Positions 43,500 through 56,151 of a stretch of 64,000 nucleotides of DNA are shown piece after piece. Position 1 is the stretch's first letter; each line of letters opens with the position of its first letter. Where the stretch lies: NCBI GenBank assembly GCA_027422505.1, contig JAPQWV010001079.1:1-64000 (forward strand), in the 5' to 3' direction. Source of the stretch: Craterostigma plantagineum. Lineage: Eukaryota; Streptophyta; Magnoliopsida; Lamiales; Linderniaceae. The translations under genes were made by a program, and so were the position numbers. The notes beneath the pieces were generated by a model that was not told where the DNA came from, ran no database searches, and was given only the letters and a program-made list of their open reading frames with translations.

Positions 43500-46489
43500 T
43501 GTAGTACCCGAGTCCCGTAAGTAAGCCGGCCAATAAATAGGCATACATATTATTTGACTTACGTGACTGCATGAGACATGTTTTGTGATTTTTATATGTT
43601 TAAATGATTTCACGTTATATGCTAACATGACATATGTGAATTAGAAATTTGAAGAATTAATTTAATTTAGGTTAGTTATTGATTTTAGGGTTTCTAGTAC
43701 ATGACATGCTAACCTAGAAGATTTGATTTAGTATATTAGGTATTGATAAATCAACCTCAAAATATTTAAATTAATTAAACAACTCGATATCTTTACAATT
43801 TGCATCAAGGTTTCAAAACTTTTAAGAATCGAAACTCATGAAACCCGAACATTTAAAGCTCGAAGATTTATCGAGCTCGAAACCATTAGAATTCAATGCC
43901 TTAAAACTCAAAATCTTCATAAAGATTAAAGAATAATGAAAGGGAAGTTCGAGCCATTAGAGATCAAGATATTAGAATTATTAAATGGTTCGATTACTTA
44001 AGCATGAAGGGAAAACTATAAATAATATTATTACAATCGTTATTTCACTAAGTTAGGATAAGAACTAAGAAAAAGAAATACCCATGTCCTTGTATTATGC
44101 CACACGCAAACCCCAAATGAATAAGAAAGGAATTAAAATAATGATAAGATAAGGACAAGAATCGAATAAGATGTGGTGTCATTTGCTAATTCACACGTTA
44201 ACTCTAGGAATAAAAGACAAAAACCCCAAATGCATTAACATTAACGCACGAGGACTTAGAAGCAGAAGAGGAACGAGAATACAGATTGCTTTAAAGCTAG
44301 GAGTGGTATGAATCTCTATCTGAACTTATATATTTAAATTCATGCTTAAACATGATAAGATCTTAGCAATTTAACCGTTGCATAATTTTAGGTTTTACTT
44401 AAAAGTAAGGTTCTAATTATTGATTTTTAGGGTTTTGATAAGGTTTATACAACCTTCAAACTGTTAAGGATCGAATTCAAAGTAGATTATTCTATAGGAT
44501 GTTTTGAATAGTTATAAGATTTTTTTTCCAGATTATAAGTTTCGAGACTTTTAGATTGATAAGAACAATTTCGAGATTTAAAGGAACAAGATAGGAAATG
44601 TCGAGGAAAATATCGAGCCATGACGAGATTTTATTTTATATTTTATAGTGAATTTTATTTATGATATTGATTTGGAATCATATAAAATCTCGACATCTCA
44701 TTTATAAGGCCGATGTACCTCTCGACATCCCGTATAAAAGCCTAATATACTCGACATCTTGGTTACAATATCAAAGCAGGTCTCGAAAGTTTGTATACTA
44801 TGTTGAGAATATTATGAAAATGTCGAAGTCATGTTGTATCTTATGTCAAGAATTGTTCTACCACCAATCTCAAAGTCGTTGTTCATGATGTCGATAAACA
44901 TGTCTCGAAATCTATGCATATACTAGGTTGTAATTTCGTTAAAATGTCGAGAACCTATATGTTTCTTTTTAACCAATCACGAGAGATTTATTTGATGAAT
45001 TAGGTGACTTTAGGTAACAAAATAACATTTTTTGAATTAGTAGAAGTGAGAAAATGACACCTTAATACAAGCTTGACCAATGAAATCAAAACATGAAGCA
45101 AGTAACGTGTTTTGTAATCATGAAGTAAGGTGATAGGTGTCATAAAGAATAAATCACAAATTAGAGATAATATAATTAATTCCATGAGTCTATAGAAGAC
45201 CAAAAGTGTAATAAACCGATTATGATAATAAAGGTATTTTCCAATTTAAGTCACAGTTTAAAAATTTAGGGTTTTGAAACTTATAAAATAATAATAATAA
45301 TAATAATAAAATTAGGATTTTCTAAATTAAGTCATTTAGTGAAATATAACTAGACTAACAAACCCTAATTTTATATGTTTCTATATTTAGGGTTTGAAGG
45401 TTTACGACTTACAGTACGATAAATTTAGTAGCTACCAGGTAAGTGGAAGTCCCATTTACAACACATAACTATATGGGCATGAAAATTATGTGTTATATGT
45501 TCTATGATTTTATGTGACTTCCTACGTGAATTATTTGCGTTATATGACACGCATGATTTAATTACATGATATTATGGCATGACACGCATATTCATGACAT
45601 GAGCATGTGCACGCACGTTAGAACAAAAGGCATGATATGATAGCGTGCATAATATACGATCGCCTGAGAGCGATAAAGATTCGCCGATATGGGCGTCTGA
45701 TGTCCACTCACAGTTGAGTCACGGCTCTTCTATGCTACCATGGTGACGTCGTATGGCGTTACCGTTATGACATGACATGTACAAAAGACATGATTTTAGG
45801 GCTAATGCCCTCATGGCGGGTGCGAGCTGAGGGAGTAAGCGACACCGAGGGTACCTCTGGTGTCGACTACCTCAGATTAGGCTACCAGTGTGAAGCGTCC
45901 GCGTGGCGTATGAAACCACCTTGGGACAGAAAAGGCGCCCTAGGGTTAGCCTACCTTGAGTGGGTATTGCCACTTATATTCATTTATCCCTAGTGGATTC
46001 GAGCTCTATGATGGTGCATAGCAAGATAGCCGAGGGCCCTCTATGACAAGACAATACAAGGAAAAATATGAGGTCTAGGGAGCATTGGCGCGGATGCCTT
46101 TGCGAATTTAGGGCACGTGCATGGCATGCATGGCTTTCACTTACTGAGCTTTATAAGCTCATTCCACGTATTTATGTGTTGTAGGTTCACGGGATCACGG
46201 TACGTGATCTTTACGAAGGCGAGGCCAAATTTTGAAGCTTCCGGAGGACTTTTGAGGTGGCAGTGTGTACATGGATGCGACCTGAGTGGCGGGCCGATAG
46301 GTTATTTTGAACACGCATGCGCACTCTACCTTGTATATATGTCCTAGGAATATTTTGTATTGTATAGAAGGGTTTCCTTATATAAAAGGAAAAATTTTGT
46401 ACGAATTTTCGTATATAGATTTTATTTATATCACATGCAGTCACATAAATTAGTAGTAAGAATGGGCGGTAGGAGTCAGGGGCGCCGCA
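43500..46489 (+). repeat. Chromovirus 5' LTR (2990 bp)
   Basis: Starts TGTAGTACCC and ends GGCGCCGCA. The TATA box TATAAAAG lies at 46381-46388, about 100 bp before the end. An (AAT)n run is at 45288-45309. Between about 44510 and 44960 the word TGTCGA(G/A) or its complement CTCGACA recurs about a dozen times, and TCGAAA-type words crowd 43780-43990. No coding frame is supported. Confidence 0.95.
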
Positions 46490-46491
46490 GG

Positions 46492-46503
46492 TGGTATCAG
46501 AGC
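46492..46503 (+). other. tRNA-Met primer binding site of the chromovirus
   Basis: TGGTATCAGAGC, two bases after the 5' LTR end at 46489. Confidence 0.93.
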
Positions 46504-46646
46504 TTTCGGTTACAAGTTCTGTAGACTGTCCATGTACACACACTCAAAAGCACTGAAGCGGCCTTGCTAGTAAGTTTTATGTTTCTATGAATGTTGTATG
46601 TGCGTAATTTATTGGCCATAGGGACTACTAGTGTATCAGGACAAGA

Positions 46647-49600
46647 ATGGGTACAACGAGAAGTGAGGGTAGCAGGAGTGTGAGTAAAGGTAAAGAGGCC
46701 GAAACACCAACCGATAATCGCGACACGGCGATTATTCAGCTGACGGAACTAGTCCGCCAACAGTCTACCCAAATACAAGAATTAATTCAACAACGCAACA
46801 CGGGCGGACAATCAAGTGGTGGACTTTCTCAAGCAGAGAGGGTTGAAATAGTGGGGGAAAGATTCCAGAAACTCAATCCACCGACTTTTGAAGATGCGGT
46901 CGACCCTACTGCGGCCGAGGACTGGCTCCGAACACTGGAAAGTATGTTCCAGTATAGTAGGATTCCAGAAGATGTAAAGGTCTTATGTGCTGCCTTCCTG
47001 CTGAGGGGAAGTGCAGGCCACTGGTGGGATACTATTCTCGCCTTTGAAGACCCTATCACGATGACGTGGGACCGATTCAAGGAGCTCTTTAGGAGCAAAT
47101 ATTTCACTACCCCGGTCCGAGCCCAAAGGATGAATGAATTCATCAAATTACGCCAGGGCCCGATGACTGTAGCAGAGTATATAAGAAAGTTTGAGCAACT
47201 GTCCCGATCTATAGCTCACATGGTGAGCACAGATGCATTGAAGGTAGAGCGTTTCTTGGAAGGCCTGAAGCCTGAACTATATAGAGACGTGAACATGGCC
47301 GGATCCCAAGGAGTTACTTATGCTCAGGTGGCGGAACGCACATTAATGGCGGAGCAAGCTGAACTTCGAATCATGCGAGCCCATGAAGCGAAGAGAAAGT
47401 TTATTCAAGGGCCGAAATGGAGTGGAGGTAACCCGAAGAAACCCTTTAACCCTAAGAATGCAAGACCTAATTTCCAGAACCGACCTGGACCTCCCCAACC
47501 ATTTAGTCCTAATCAGGGAAGACCTCCAATGAGCATACCCCCATGTCCTCGGTGCACACGTCGACACCTGGGAGTGTGCTATTCTCAGAATGCAGTCTGC
47601 TATAAATGTGGCAAGACAGGCCACTTTTCCAAGGCATGCACGGAGACTATTTCTGGAAGTCAAGCACCTGTTCAAACCAGGCCACCTACGGTACCTGCTA
47701 GAGTCTACACGTTGACTTCTGAAGAGGCGGAGAACAACCCGTCTGTGGTGGCAGGTACTCTCCTAATCCATTCAACCCCGACATGCATATTAGTTGATTC
47801 AGGAGCCACGGATTCATTTGCATCTACTAACTACGTGGCGAGACTCGGGGTTATGCCTAATTTAGTTAGCTACAAATACAACGTTACTATTCCTCACGGA
47901 ACCTCTACGAGAATCAACCAAATCATACGAGATAGCCCCGTACTAGTGAACGATAGGACTTTACCCGTTGACCTGATAGTCATTCCAATGAACGGTTATG
48001 AAGTAATCCTTGGAATGGACTGGCTATCAAAATACGGAGCAGTTATTGACTGTAACCGTAAGCAAGTAACCTTTAACCTAGAAGACACCGAACCATTCAC
48101 GTTCACGGGAACTAGCAAGAGTAATAAGATTCTAAAGATTTCGGCAATGAATGCCCATCGTTTGCGCAAGACAGAATGCGAAGCTTATCTAATATTTGCG
48201 GTAACATCCGAAGAACGGTTACCCCCGAAGTTAGAAGAAGTCCCAATAGTACAAGACTTTCCCGATGTATTCCCTGAAGACTTACCTGGACTTCCGCCGG
48301 ATCGTGAAATTCAATTCACGATTGACCTAGTGCCAGGAGCTGCACCGATTTCTCAGGCACCATATCGACTCGCTCCAGCTGAATTGAAGGAATTAAGGGA
48401 GCAACTGGACGAACTGTTGCAGAAAGGGTTTATTCAGCCGAGCTTCTCACCATGGGGAGCACCTGTTTTGTTCGTTAAGAAGAAAGATGGATCGATGCGA
48501 CTCTGCATCGATTATAGGGAGCTAAACAAGATTACGATCAAGAATAAGTAACCACTCCCTCGAATTGATGACTTATTCGATCAATTGCAAGGCGCAACTG
48601 TCTTTTCGAAGATAGACCTGAGGTCGGGATATCACCAACTGAAGATTCGAGAAGAACATGTTCCGAAGACAGCTTTCAGTACCCACTACGGGCACTATGA
48701 ATTCCTAGTCATGCCTTTCGGGCTGACTAACGCGCCAGCAGCATTCATGGACTTGATGAACCGGGTATTCAAACCCTTCTTGGATAAGTGTGTCATCGTA
48801 TTCATTGATGACATTCTCATCTATTCAAAGACCAGGGAGGAGCATGAACAACACTTGAAGATCATACTGGGAATATTACGAGAAAAGCAGCTGTATGCGA
48901 AATTCAAGAAATGCGAGTTCTGGCTCGATCAAGTCGCATTTCTTGGACACGTTATTTCAGGAGCTGGAATTTCTGTCGACCCCAGCAAGATCGAGGCTAT
49001 TAACAACTGGCCTCAACCGACGAACGTGACAGAAATACGGAGTTTTCTTGGACTAGCCGGATATTATCGGAAGTTCATCAAGGATTTCACCAAAATTGCA
49101 TCAACCCTGACGAAGCTAACGAAGAAGAATACTCCATTTCAATGGGATGAAGCTTGCGAGCAGAGCTTTCAAGAACTTAAGAGACGACTCACTACGGCTC
49201 CAGTGCTAACTATCCCTACAGGCACTGGAGGATTTTCTGTTTATAGTGATGCATCTAAGAACGGACTCGGATGTGTTTTAATGCAAAACGGAAACGTAGT
49301 TGCATATGCTTCCCGACAGCTAAAGGATTATGAGAAGAATTATCCGACTCACGACCTAGAGCTTGCCGCTGTAGTCTTTGCTCTCAAGATCTGGAGGCAT
49401 TACTTATACGGCGAGCGATGCGAGATTTCCACGGATCACAAGAGTCTCAAATACTTCTTCACTCAGAAGGAGTTAAATATGAGACAACGACGATGGCTCG
49501 AGTTGGTCAAAGATTATGACTGCGTGATTAGCTACCATCCGGGGAAAGCAAATGTAGTGGCTGATGCACTAAGCCGCAAAACTGTAAACACGGAGTTACA

Positions 49601-51113
49601 GAGGCTCGAAGTAGAAGTGATACAAATGGGCGAGATTGAAACAAGATTAGCGGCACTAACACTTCGACCTACGTTGACGGAGCAAATTGCGAAGGCCCAG
49701 GAGAATGACGAATGATATCTGAAAATCAAAGAAGCACCAATAGAACAAAGATCAGCAGACTTCACCATACGAGATGACGGGAGCTTATATTATAGAAAAC
49801 GTCTATATGTTCCTAACGACGCCGAACTCCGAAAGATAGTCATGACAGAAGCCCACACTACCGTATACTCTATTCACCCAGGAGCGACGAAAATGTGTAG
49901 GGATCTACGAGCCAATTATTGGTGGCCAGGGATGAAAAGAGAAATCGCAACCTTTGTAAGCCAATGCCTAACATGTCAGCAAATTAAGGCAGAGCATCAA
50001 CGACCGACAGGAACCTTACAATCCCTGCCAGTACCTGAATGGAAGTGGGACCACATTACCATGGACTTCGTTGTTGGCTTGCCTAAGACTGTCAAAGGCC
50101 ACGACGCTATATGGGTCATCTTTGATCGACTGACCAAGTCCGCTCACTTTCTGCATATCAGCTCAACATTCTCGATGGAAAGATATGCAGAATTATATAT
50201 TCAAGAAATAGTACGACTTCACGGGGTTCCAATTTCATTCGTTTCCGATCGTGATTCAAGATTCTTATCCAAGTTCTGGATGAGTTTACAAAAGGCCATG
50301 GGAACCAAGTTATCCTTTAGTACTGCCTACCATCCTCAGACAGACGGGCAATCTGAACGAACAATCCAGACATTAGAAGACATGCTAAGAGCCTGTATAC
50401 TCGATTTTAAAGGAAATTGGAGCCGATATCTTCCTTTGATTGAATTCTCATAGAACAACAGCTTCCACGCAACAATCGGAATGGCTCCATATGAAGCGCT
50501 ATACGGACGTAAATGTAGATCTCCAATCCATTGGGACGAGGTCGGAGAACGAGCAATACTAGGTCCTGATCTAGTAAAGGAAATGACAGATGTCATTGCT
50601 CAAATACGAGAAAGAATGAAAACGGCCCAGAGTAGGCAGAAAAGCTACGCAGACCAAAAACGTAGACCACTGGAATTCCAAGTAGATGACTTTGTATTCT
50701 TGAAGGTGTCCCCGATGAAAGGTGTTAAGCGATTTAGGAAAAAGGGCAAGCTAAGCCCGAGATATATAGGACCGTTCCGAATCCTCAGAAAAGTTGGCGA
50801 AGTTGCATACCAACTCGAATTACCAGCCTCACTAGCTCAAGTACATGATATCTTTCATGTATCGACGCTACAAAAATATATCGCAGATCCAAGCCATGTA
50901 TTGAACACTGATAGTTTTCATCAACAACTCAAACCAGATTTGAGCTACAAGGAGAAGCCAGTGGGAATCCTTATGTACGATATGAAACGATTACGGAATA
51001 AAGAAATTCCGTTAGTCAAAGTACTATGGCAGAATCAGTCCACCGAGGAAGCTACGTGGGAACGGGAAGACGATATGAGAAACCACTACCCTGAGTTGTT
51101 TCTCCCTACCTGA
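46647..51113 (+). pseudogene. Chromovirus Gag-Pol polyprotein with three in-frame stops
   Basis: All coding text is in one frame, start ATG 46647 and natural end at 51111-51113. Order: Ty3-type capsid ([20 protein letters not shown] near residue 90, then [10 protein letters not shown]); one zinc knuckle [14 protein letters not shown] (about 47600-47641); retropepsin [13 protein letters not shown] (about 47787); RT with [23 protein letters not shown] and active site FIDD at residues 719-722; RNase H ([21 protein letters not shown]); integrase zinc finger ([19 protein letters not shown]); integrase core ([32 protein letters not shown]); and a chromodomain-like end (LVKVLWQNQSTEEATWERED). Stops are TAA 48549-48551, TGA 49713-49715 and TAG 50451-50453; surrounding text is otherwise intact. 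As it stands the frame yields only Gag-PR plus a fragment of RT. Confidence 0.95.
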
Positions 51114-51147
51114 TTTCGGGGGCGAACTCCCTTTTAAGGGGGGAGGA

Positions 51148-54100
51148 TGTAGTACCCGAGTCCCGTAAGTAAGCCGGCCAATAAATAGGCATACATATTA
51201 TTTGACTTACGTGACTGCATGAGACATGTTTTGTGATTTTTATATGTTTAAATGATTTCACATTATATGCTAACATGACATATGTGAATTAGAAATTAAG
51301 AATTAATTTAATTTAGGTTAGTTATTGATTTTAGGGTTTCTAGTACATGACATGCTAACCTAGAAGATTTGATTTAGTATATTAGGTATTGATTAATCAA
51401 CCTCATAATATTTAAATTAATTAAACAACTCGATATGTTTACAATTTGCATCAAGGTTTCGAAACTTTTAAGAATCGAAACTCATTAAACCCGAACATTT
51501 AAAGCTCGAAGAATTATCGAGCTCGAAACCATTAGAATTCAATGCCTTAAAACTCGAAATCTTCATAAAGATTAAAGAATAATGAAAGGGAAGTTCGAGC
51601 CATTAGAGATCAAAATATTAGAATTATTAAATGGTTCGATTACTTAAGCTTGAAGGGAAAACTATAAATAATATTATTACAATCGTTATTTCACTAAGTT
51701 AGGATAAGAACTAAGAAAAAGAAATACCCATGTCCTTGTATTATGCCACACGCAAACCCCAAATGAATAAGAAAGGAAAATTAACATAATGATAAGATAA
51801 GGACAAGAATCGAATAAGATGTGGTGTCATTTGCTAATTCACACGTTAACTCTAGGAATAAAAGACAAAAACCCCGAATGCATTAACATTAACTCACGAG
51901 GACTTAGAAGCAGAAGAGGAACGAGAATACAGATTGCTTTAAAGCTAGGAGTGGTATGAATCTCTATCTGAACTTATATATTTAAATTCATGCTTAAACA
52001 TGATAAGATCTTAGCAATTTAACCGTTGCATAATTTTAGGTTTTACTTAAAAGTAAGGTTCTAGTTATTGATTTTTAGGGTTTTGATAAGGTTTATACAA
52101 CATTCAAACTGTTAAGGATCGAATTCAAAGTAGATTATTCTATAGGATGTTTTGAATAGTTATAAGATTTTTTTCCAGATTATAAGTTTCGAGACTTTTA
52201 GATTGATAAGAACAATGTCGAGATTTAAAGGAACAAGATAGGAAATGTCGAGGAAAATATTGAGCCATGACGAGATTTTATTTTATATTTTATAGTGAAT
52301 TTTATTTATGATATTGATTTGGAATCATATGAAATGTCGACATCTCATTTATAAGGCCGATGTACCTCTCGACATCCCGTAAGCCTAATATACTCGACAT
52401 CTTGGTTACAATATCAAAGCGGGTCTCGAAAGTTTATATACTATGTTGAGAATATTATGAAAATGTCGAAGTCATGTGGTATCTTATGTCAAGAATTGTT
52501 CCACCGCCAATCTCAAAGTCGTTGTTCATGATGTCGATAAACATGTCTCGAAATCTATGCATATATATATACTAGGTTGTAATTTCGTTAAAATGTCGAG
52601 AACCTATATGTTTCTTTTTAACCAATCACGAGAGATTTATTTGATGAATTAGGTGACTTTAGGTAATAAAATAACATTTTATGAATTAGTAGAAGTGAGA
52701 AAATGACACCTTAATACAAGCTTGACCAATGAACTCAAAACATGAAGCAAGTGACGTGTTTTGTAATCATGAAGTAAGGTGATAGGTGTCATAAAGAATA
52801 AATCACAAATTAGAGATAATATAATTAATTCCATGAGTCTAGAGAAGACCAAAGGTGTAATAAAACGATTATGATAATAAAGGTATTTTCCAATTTAAGT
52901 CACAGTTTAAAAATTTAGGGTTTTGAAACTTATAAAATAATAACAATAATAATAAAATTAGGGTTTTCTAAATTAAGTCATTTAGTGAAATTATAACTAG
53001 ACTAACAAACCCTAATTTTATATGTTTCTATATTTAGGGTTTGAAGGTTTACGACTTACAGTACGATAAATTTTAGCTAAGGATACCAGGTAAGTGGAAG
53101 TCCCATTTACAACACATAACTATATGGGCATGAAAATTATATGTTATATGTTCTATGATTTTATGTGACTTCCTACGTGAATTATTTGCGTTATATGACA
53201 CGCATGATTTAATTACATGATATTATGGCATGACACGCATATTCATGACATGAGCATGTGCACGCACGTTAGAACGAAGGCATGATATGATAGCGTGCAT
53301 AATACACGATCGCCTGAGAGCGATAAAGATTCGCCGATATGGGCGTCTGATGTCGACTAACAGTTGAGTCACGGCTCTTCTATGCTACCATGGTGACGTC
53401 GTATGGCGCTATCGTTATGACATGACATGTACAAGGCAAGTCATGATTTTAGGGCTAATGCCCTCATGGCGGGTCGTGAAACCTAGAGGGTGCGAGCTGA
53501 GGGAGTAAGCGACATCGAGGGTACCTCTGGTGTCGACTACCTCAGATTAGGCTACCAGTGTGAAGCGTCCGCGTGGCGTATGAAACCACCTTGGGACAGA
53601 AAAGGCGCCCTAGGGTTAGCCTCTTGAGTGGGTATTGCCACTTATATTTATTTATCCCTAGTGGATTCGAGCTCTATGATGGTGCATAGCAAGATAGCCG
53701 AGTGCCCTCTATGACAAGACAAGACAAGGAAAAATATGAGGTCTAGGGAGCATTGGCGCGGATGCCTTTGCGAATTTAGGGCACGTGCATGGCATGCATG
53801 GCTTTCACTTACTGCGCTTTATAAGCTCATTCCACGTATTTATGTGTTGTAGGTTCACGGGATCATGGTACGTGATCTTTACGAAGGCGAGGCCAAATTT
53901 TGAAGCTTCCGGAGGACTTTTGAGGTGGCAGTGTGTACATGGATGCGACCTGAGTGGCGGGTCGATAGGTTATTTTGAACACGCATGCGCACTCTACCTT
54001 GTATATATGTCCTAGGAATATTTTGTATTGTATAGAAGGGTTTTCTTATATAAAAGGAAAAATTTGGTACGAATTTTCGTATGTAGATTATTTATATCAC

Positions 54101-54155
54101 ATGCAGTCACATAAATTAGTAGTAAGAATGGGCGGTAGGAGTCAAGGGCGCCGCA
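51148..54155 (+). repeat. Chromovirus 3' LTR (3008 bp)
   Basis: Directly follows the PPT AAGGGGGGAGGA (51136-51147). It matches the 5' LTR end to end. Visible differences are small: a shorter (AAT)n run, extra bases near 52565 (an ATAT run), a ~17 bp segment near 53477 absent from the 5' copy, and scattered substitutions. TATA box at 54049-54056. Confidence 0.95.
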
Positions 54156-54160
54156 GGTAC

Positions 54161-55131
54161 TGTGGAATTGGCTAGGTAACTGCCGAACTCTTTGATTTCT
54201 CCCTTGCCGATTGAGTCGAACCTAGAGAGTCGGGCTTAAAAAGGACCATCAAGTGTACTGATAAGGAGAGAAAGTGTTTTAGGCCTTAACGGGCCTTGGT
54301 CCATTGGGCCGCGCCTTAATGGGCCTCAAGCCGTTTAATGGACCGAAGTCGGACTTCGTATGAAAACTAACTTTGAGACTTGGGCTTGCCAAGTGCTTAA
54401 AGGCTTGAGGGTAAAATTGGAATTTGACCATAAGCTGATTTTCGAATTATGCCTTGGGAATTAATTTCAAAAATTAAAATATAAATATGGAAATAATGTA
54501 TTTGGAATATTATTTATTAAGGTGAAAATTTCGAAATTAATCTTGGATTGAGTTTCGAATTTTATGCCATATTTAATATACTTTGTTTGAGTTAGTATTT
54601 AAGTTAGTTGTCTAATAATGGTTAGTATCCTTATGTGAATTTTGAATTAAATAAGGGAGAGAAAGATATGGCAAAAATCTCTCCACTTAAGGAGTAATAT
54701 CGAAAACCATATCTTTGAGATATCCTAGGGATTTTCGAATATACCATAGTATAAATAGGGCAGCCCTATTTCATAATTTGGAGTAAAAATTTCGTCCATA
54801 ACAAAGGCAAAAAACACACACCGAACAAAAACACTCTTCTCTCACGCGACGGTTCGGTTCTCTCTAGCCATCTTTAGAGAAATGATTCCGTGGTACACTG
54901 CGAGGTTGGCGTGACGATGTAGTGCCATCCACCACCATCGACGAAGTCTTGAGAAAAGGACGAGGAGCTGCCACTCGCTTCAACTGGTAATTCTCTACGG
55001 GACCCGCCCTATTACATGTCTATGTGTTACTATTCTGATCGAGCAACGAGGGCAATAAGGGAACCCGGAAATTTTTGTTCCGCACCGTACCCGGGGACGC
55101 GGCGTCTCCGATAGACATCGGTATCTCAACA
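54161..55131 (+). repeat. Copia-B 3' LTR, second part
   Basis: Resumes TGTGGAATTGGCTAGG, matching 5' LTR text at 37106 onward (TGCGGGATTGGCTAGG). It has the TATA box TATAAATA at 54750-54757 and ends in CTCAACA at 55131, followed by the outer duplication GAAAC. Confidence 0.92.
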
Positions 55132-55136
55132 GAAAC

Positions 55137-56151
55137 AAGTATCACATCTGCTCTCACACACTCACAGGATCCCTGCATTTATGTGATAAAGTTGATGGCA
55201 CATAGGAAGTACTACATATATGGCCTAATGGGATATCAAGAGGCGCCGGATAATTTTTTTTCTTTATCTTGGGTTATGTATTAAACTAAACGGACCTAAC
55301 TATTTGAAGTCATCCCAAACTCAGATTGTTGAGAATACTTATGATGATCGTAAAGATCAACACAAGTAGTAATAATAATCGCCAATCAATGTCAAATAAT
55401 TAACGAAGATCAAAAGCACAACTGCCCAACCTAAGCAATTACATTTAGCATGGAATGAGACATAAAGCTAGTTAGGTGTATGTCGCTTTTATTATCATTA
55501 TTTCATCCTTTGCCCTTGAGCTTGTAAGTAAAGGGCCACCCAAACAATAACAATGGGAACTCATAAAATGACAAAACAATTAAAAGAGTTGAGAAAATTA
55601 GATTTCATTAGTCGAAGTCATATCTGTACCTATTGGGCCGCCATATTATATTTGATTGGGCCTTGATCAAAAATCAAGCGTACGCAGTCAACGGTCAAAC
55701 CTAACAATCTTCGCTTTTGGCACAGTAAACCGACATAGGTCTGAACTCCTTTGTCGGGATTGCAGCCCACAAAACCTTTTCGCTATTTTCTTGACAACTT
55801 TCCCTTTTCCTTCCTTCATCAGATATCTCTCTGTGCAAGAATCTAATCTCAACCCTCGAATTAATATATAGAAAGAAAATAATAACGAAAAGGAAAAAAA
55901 ATATCTTTGAAAGTATTATTGTTTCCATGTGCTGTTTCTGCTCCTAACACAGCTGTGTTTAAATTCTGACAATTGCTGACAACCGCCTTCATCTCTCCCT
56001 ATATGTACAAACCCTTTAAACTATTACTGCCCTTTCCTTATCTCACATACGGTAATAACATAAAAGCAACAGCATTAAATAACTCACATCTCATCTCATA
56101 TCCCTTCTCTTCGAATAATTTTCGAAGATTGGACGAAAGAAAGAAGCAGCA
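55137..56151. other. Intergenic DNA and likely promoter of the HIPP gene
   Basis: No coding frame. The 5' flank of the HIPP gene has a TATA-like CTATATGTAC near 55999, about 150 bp before its ATG. Nothing else is recognised. Confidence 0.5.

Larger units (their letters stand above)
43500..54155 (+). mobile_element. Complete Tekay/Del-like Gypsy chromovirus nested in the Copia-B 3' LTR
   Basis: It is 10,656 bp, bounded by the perfect duplication GGTAC (43495-43499 and 54156-54160). Both LTRs start TGTAGTACCCGAG and end GGGCGCCGCA. The PBS is at 46492-46503 (TGGTATCAGAGC) and the PPT at 51136-51147 (AAGGGGGGAGGA). One gag-pol frame has the Ty3/Gypsy order PR-RT-RH-IN with a C-terminal chromodomain-like segment. 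LTRs of about 3 kb with this pol text fit the Tekay/Del clade; the clade call is by eye. The LTRs look nearly identical apart from small indels and scattered substitutions, so insertion is recent relative to its neighbours. Confidence 0.95.
36562..55131 (+). mobile_element. Copia-B: Ty1/Copia element split by a nested Gypsy element
   Basis: It is flanked by the perfect duplication GAAAC at 36557-36561 and 55132-55136. Both LTRs begin TGTTAGGAATATG and end in CAACA. Without the nested chromovirus (10,656 bp plus its 5 bp duplication) the element is about 7.9 kb. The order is 5' LTR, PBS, GC-rich leader, gag, PR, IN, remnants of RT and RH, PPT, 3' LTR. It is the same family as Copia-A. The pol gene lacks the RT core, so the copy cannot replicate alone. 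Confidence 0.93.

Noticed and set aside
45772..46347. Short ORFs in the chromovirus LTR repeated near 53785-54175
   Set aside because: Both LTR copies carry them because the LTRs are copies; they contain no recognisable protein and overlap promoter DNA.
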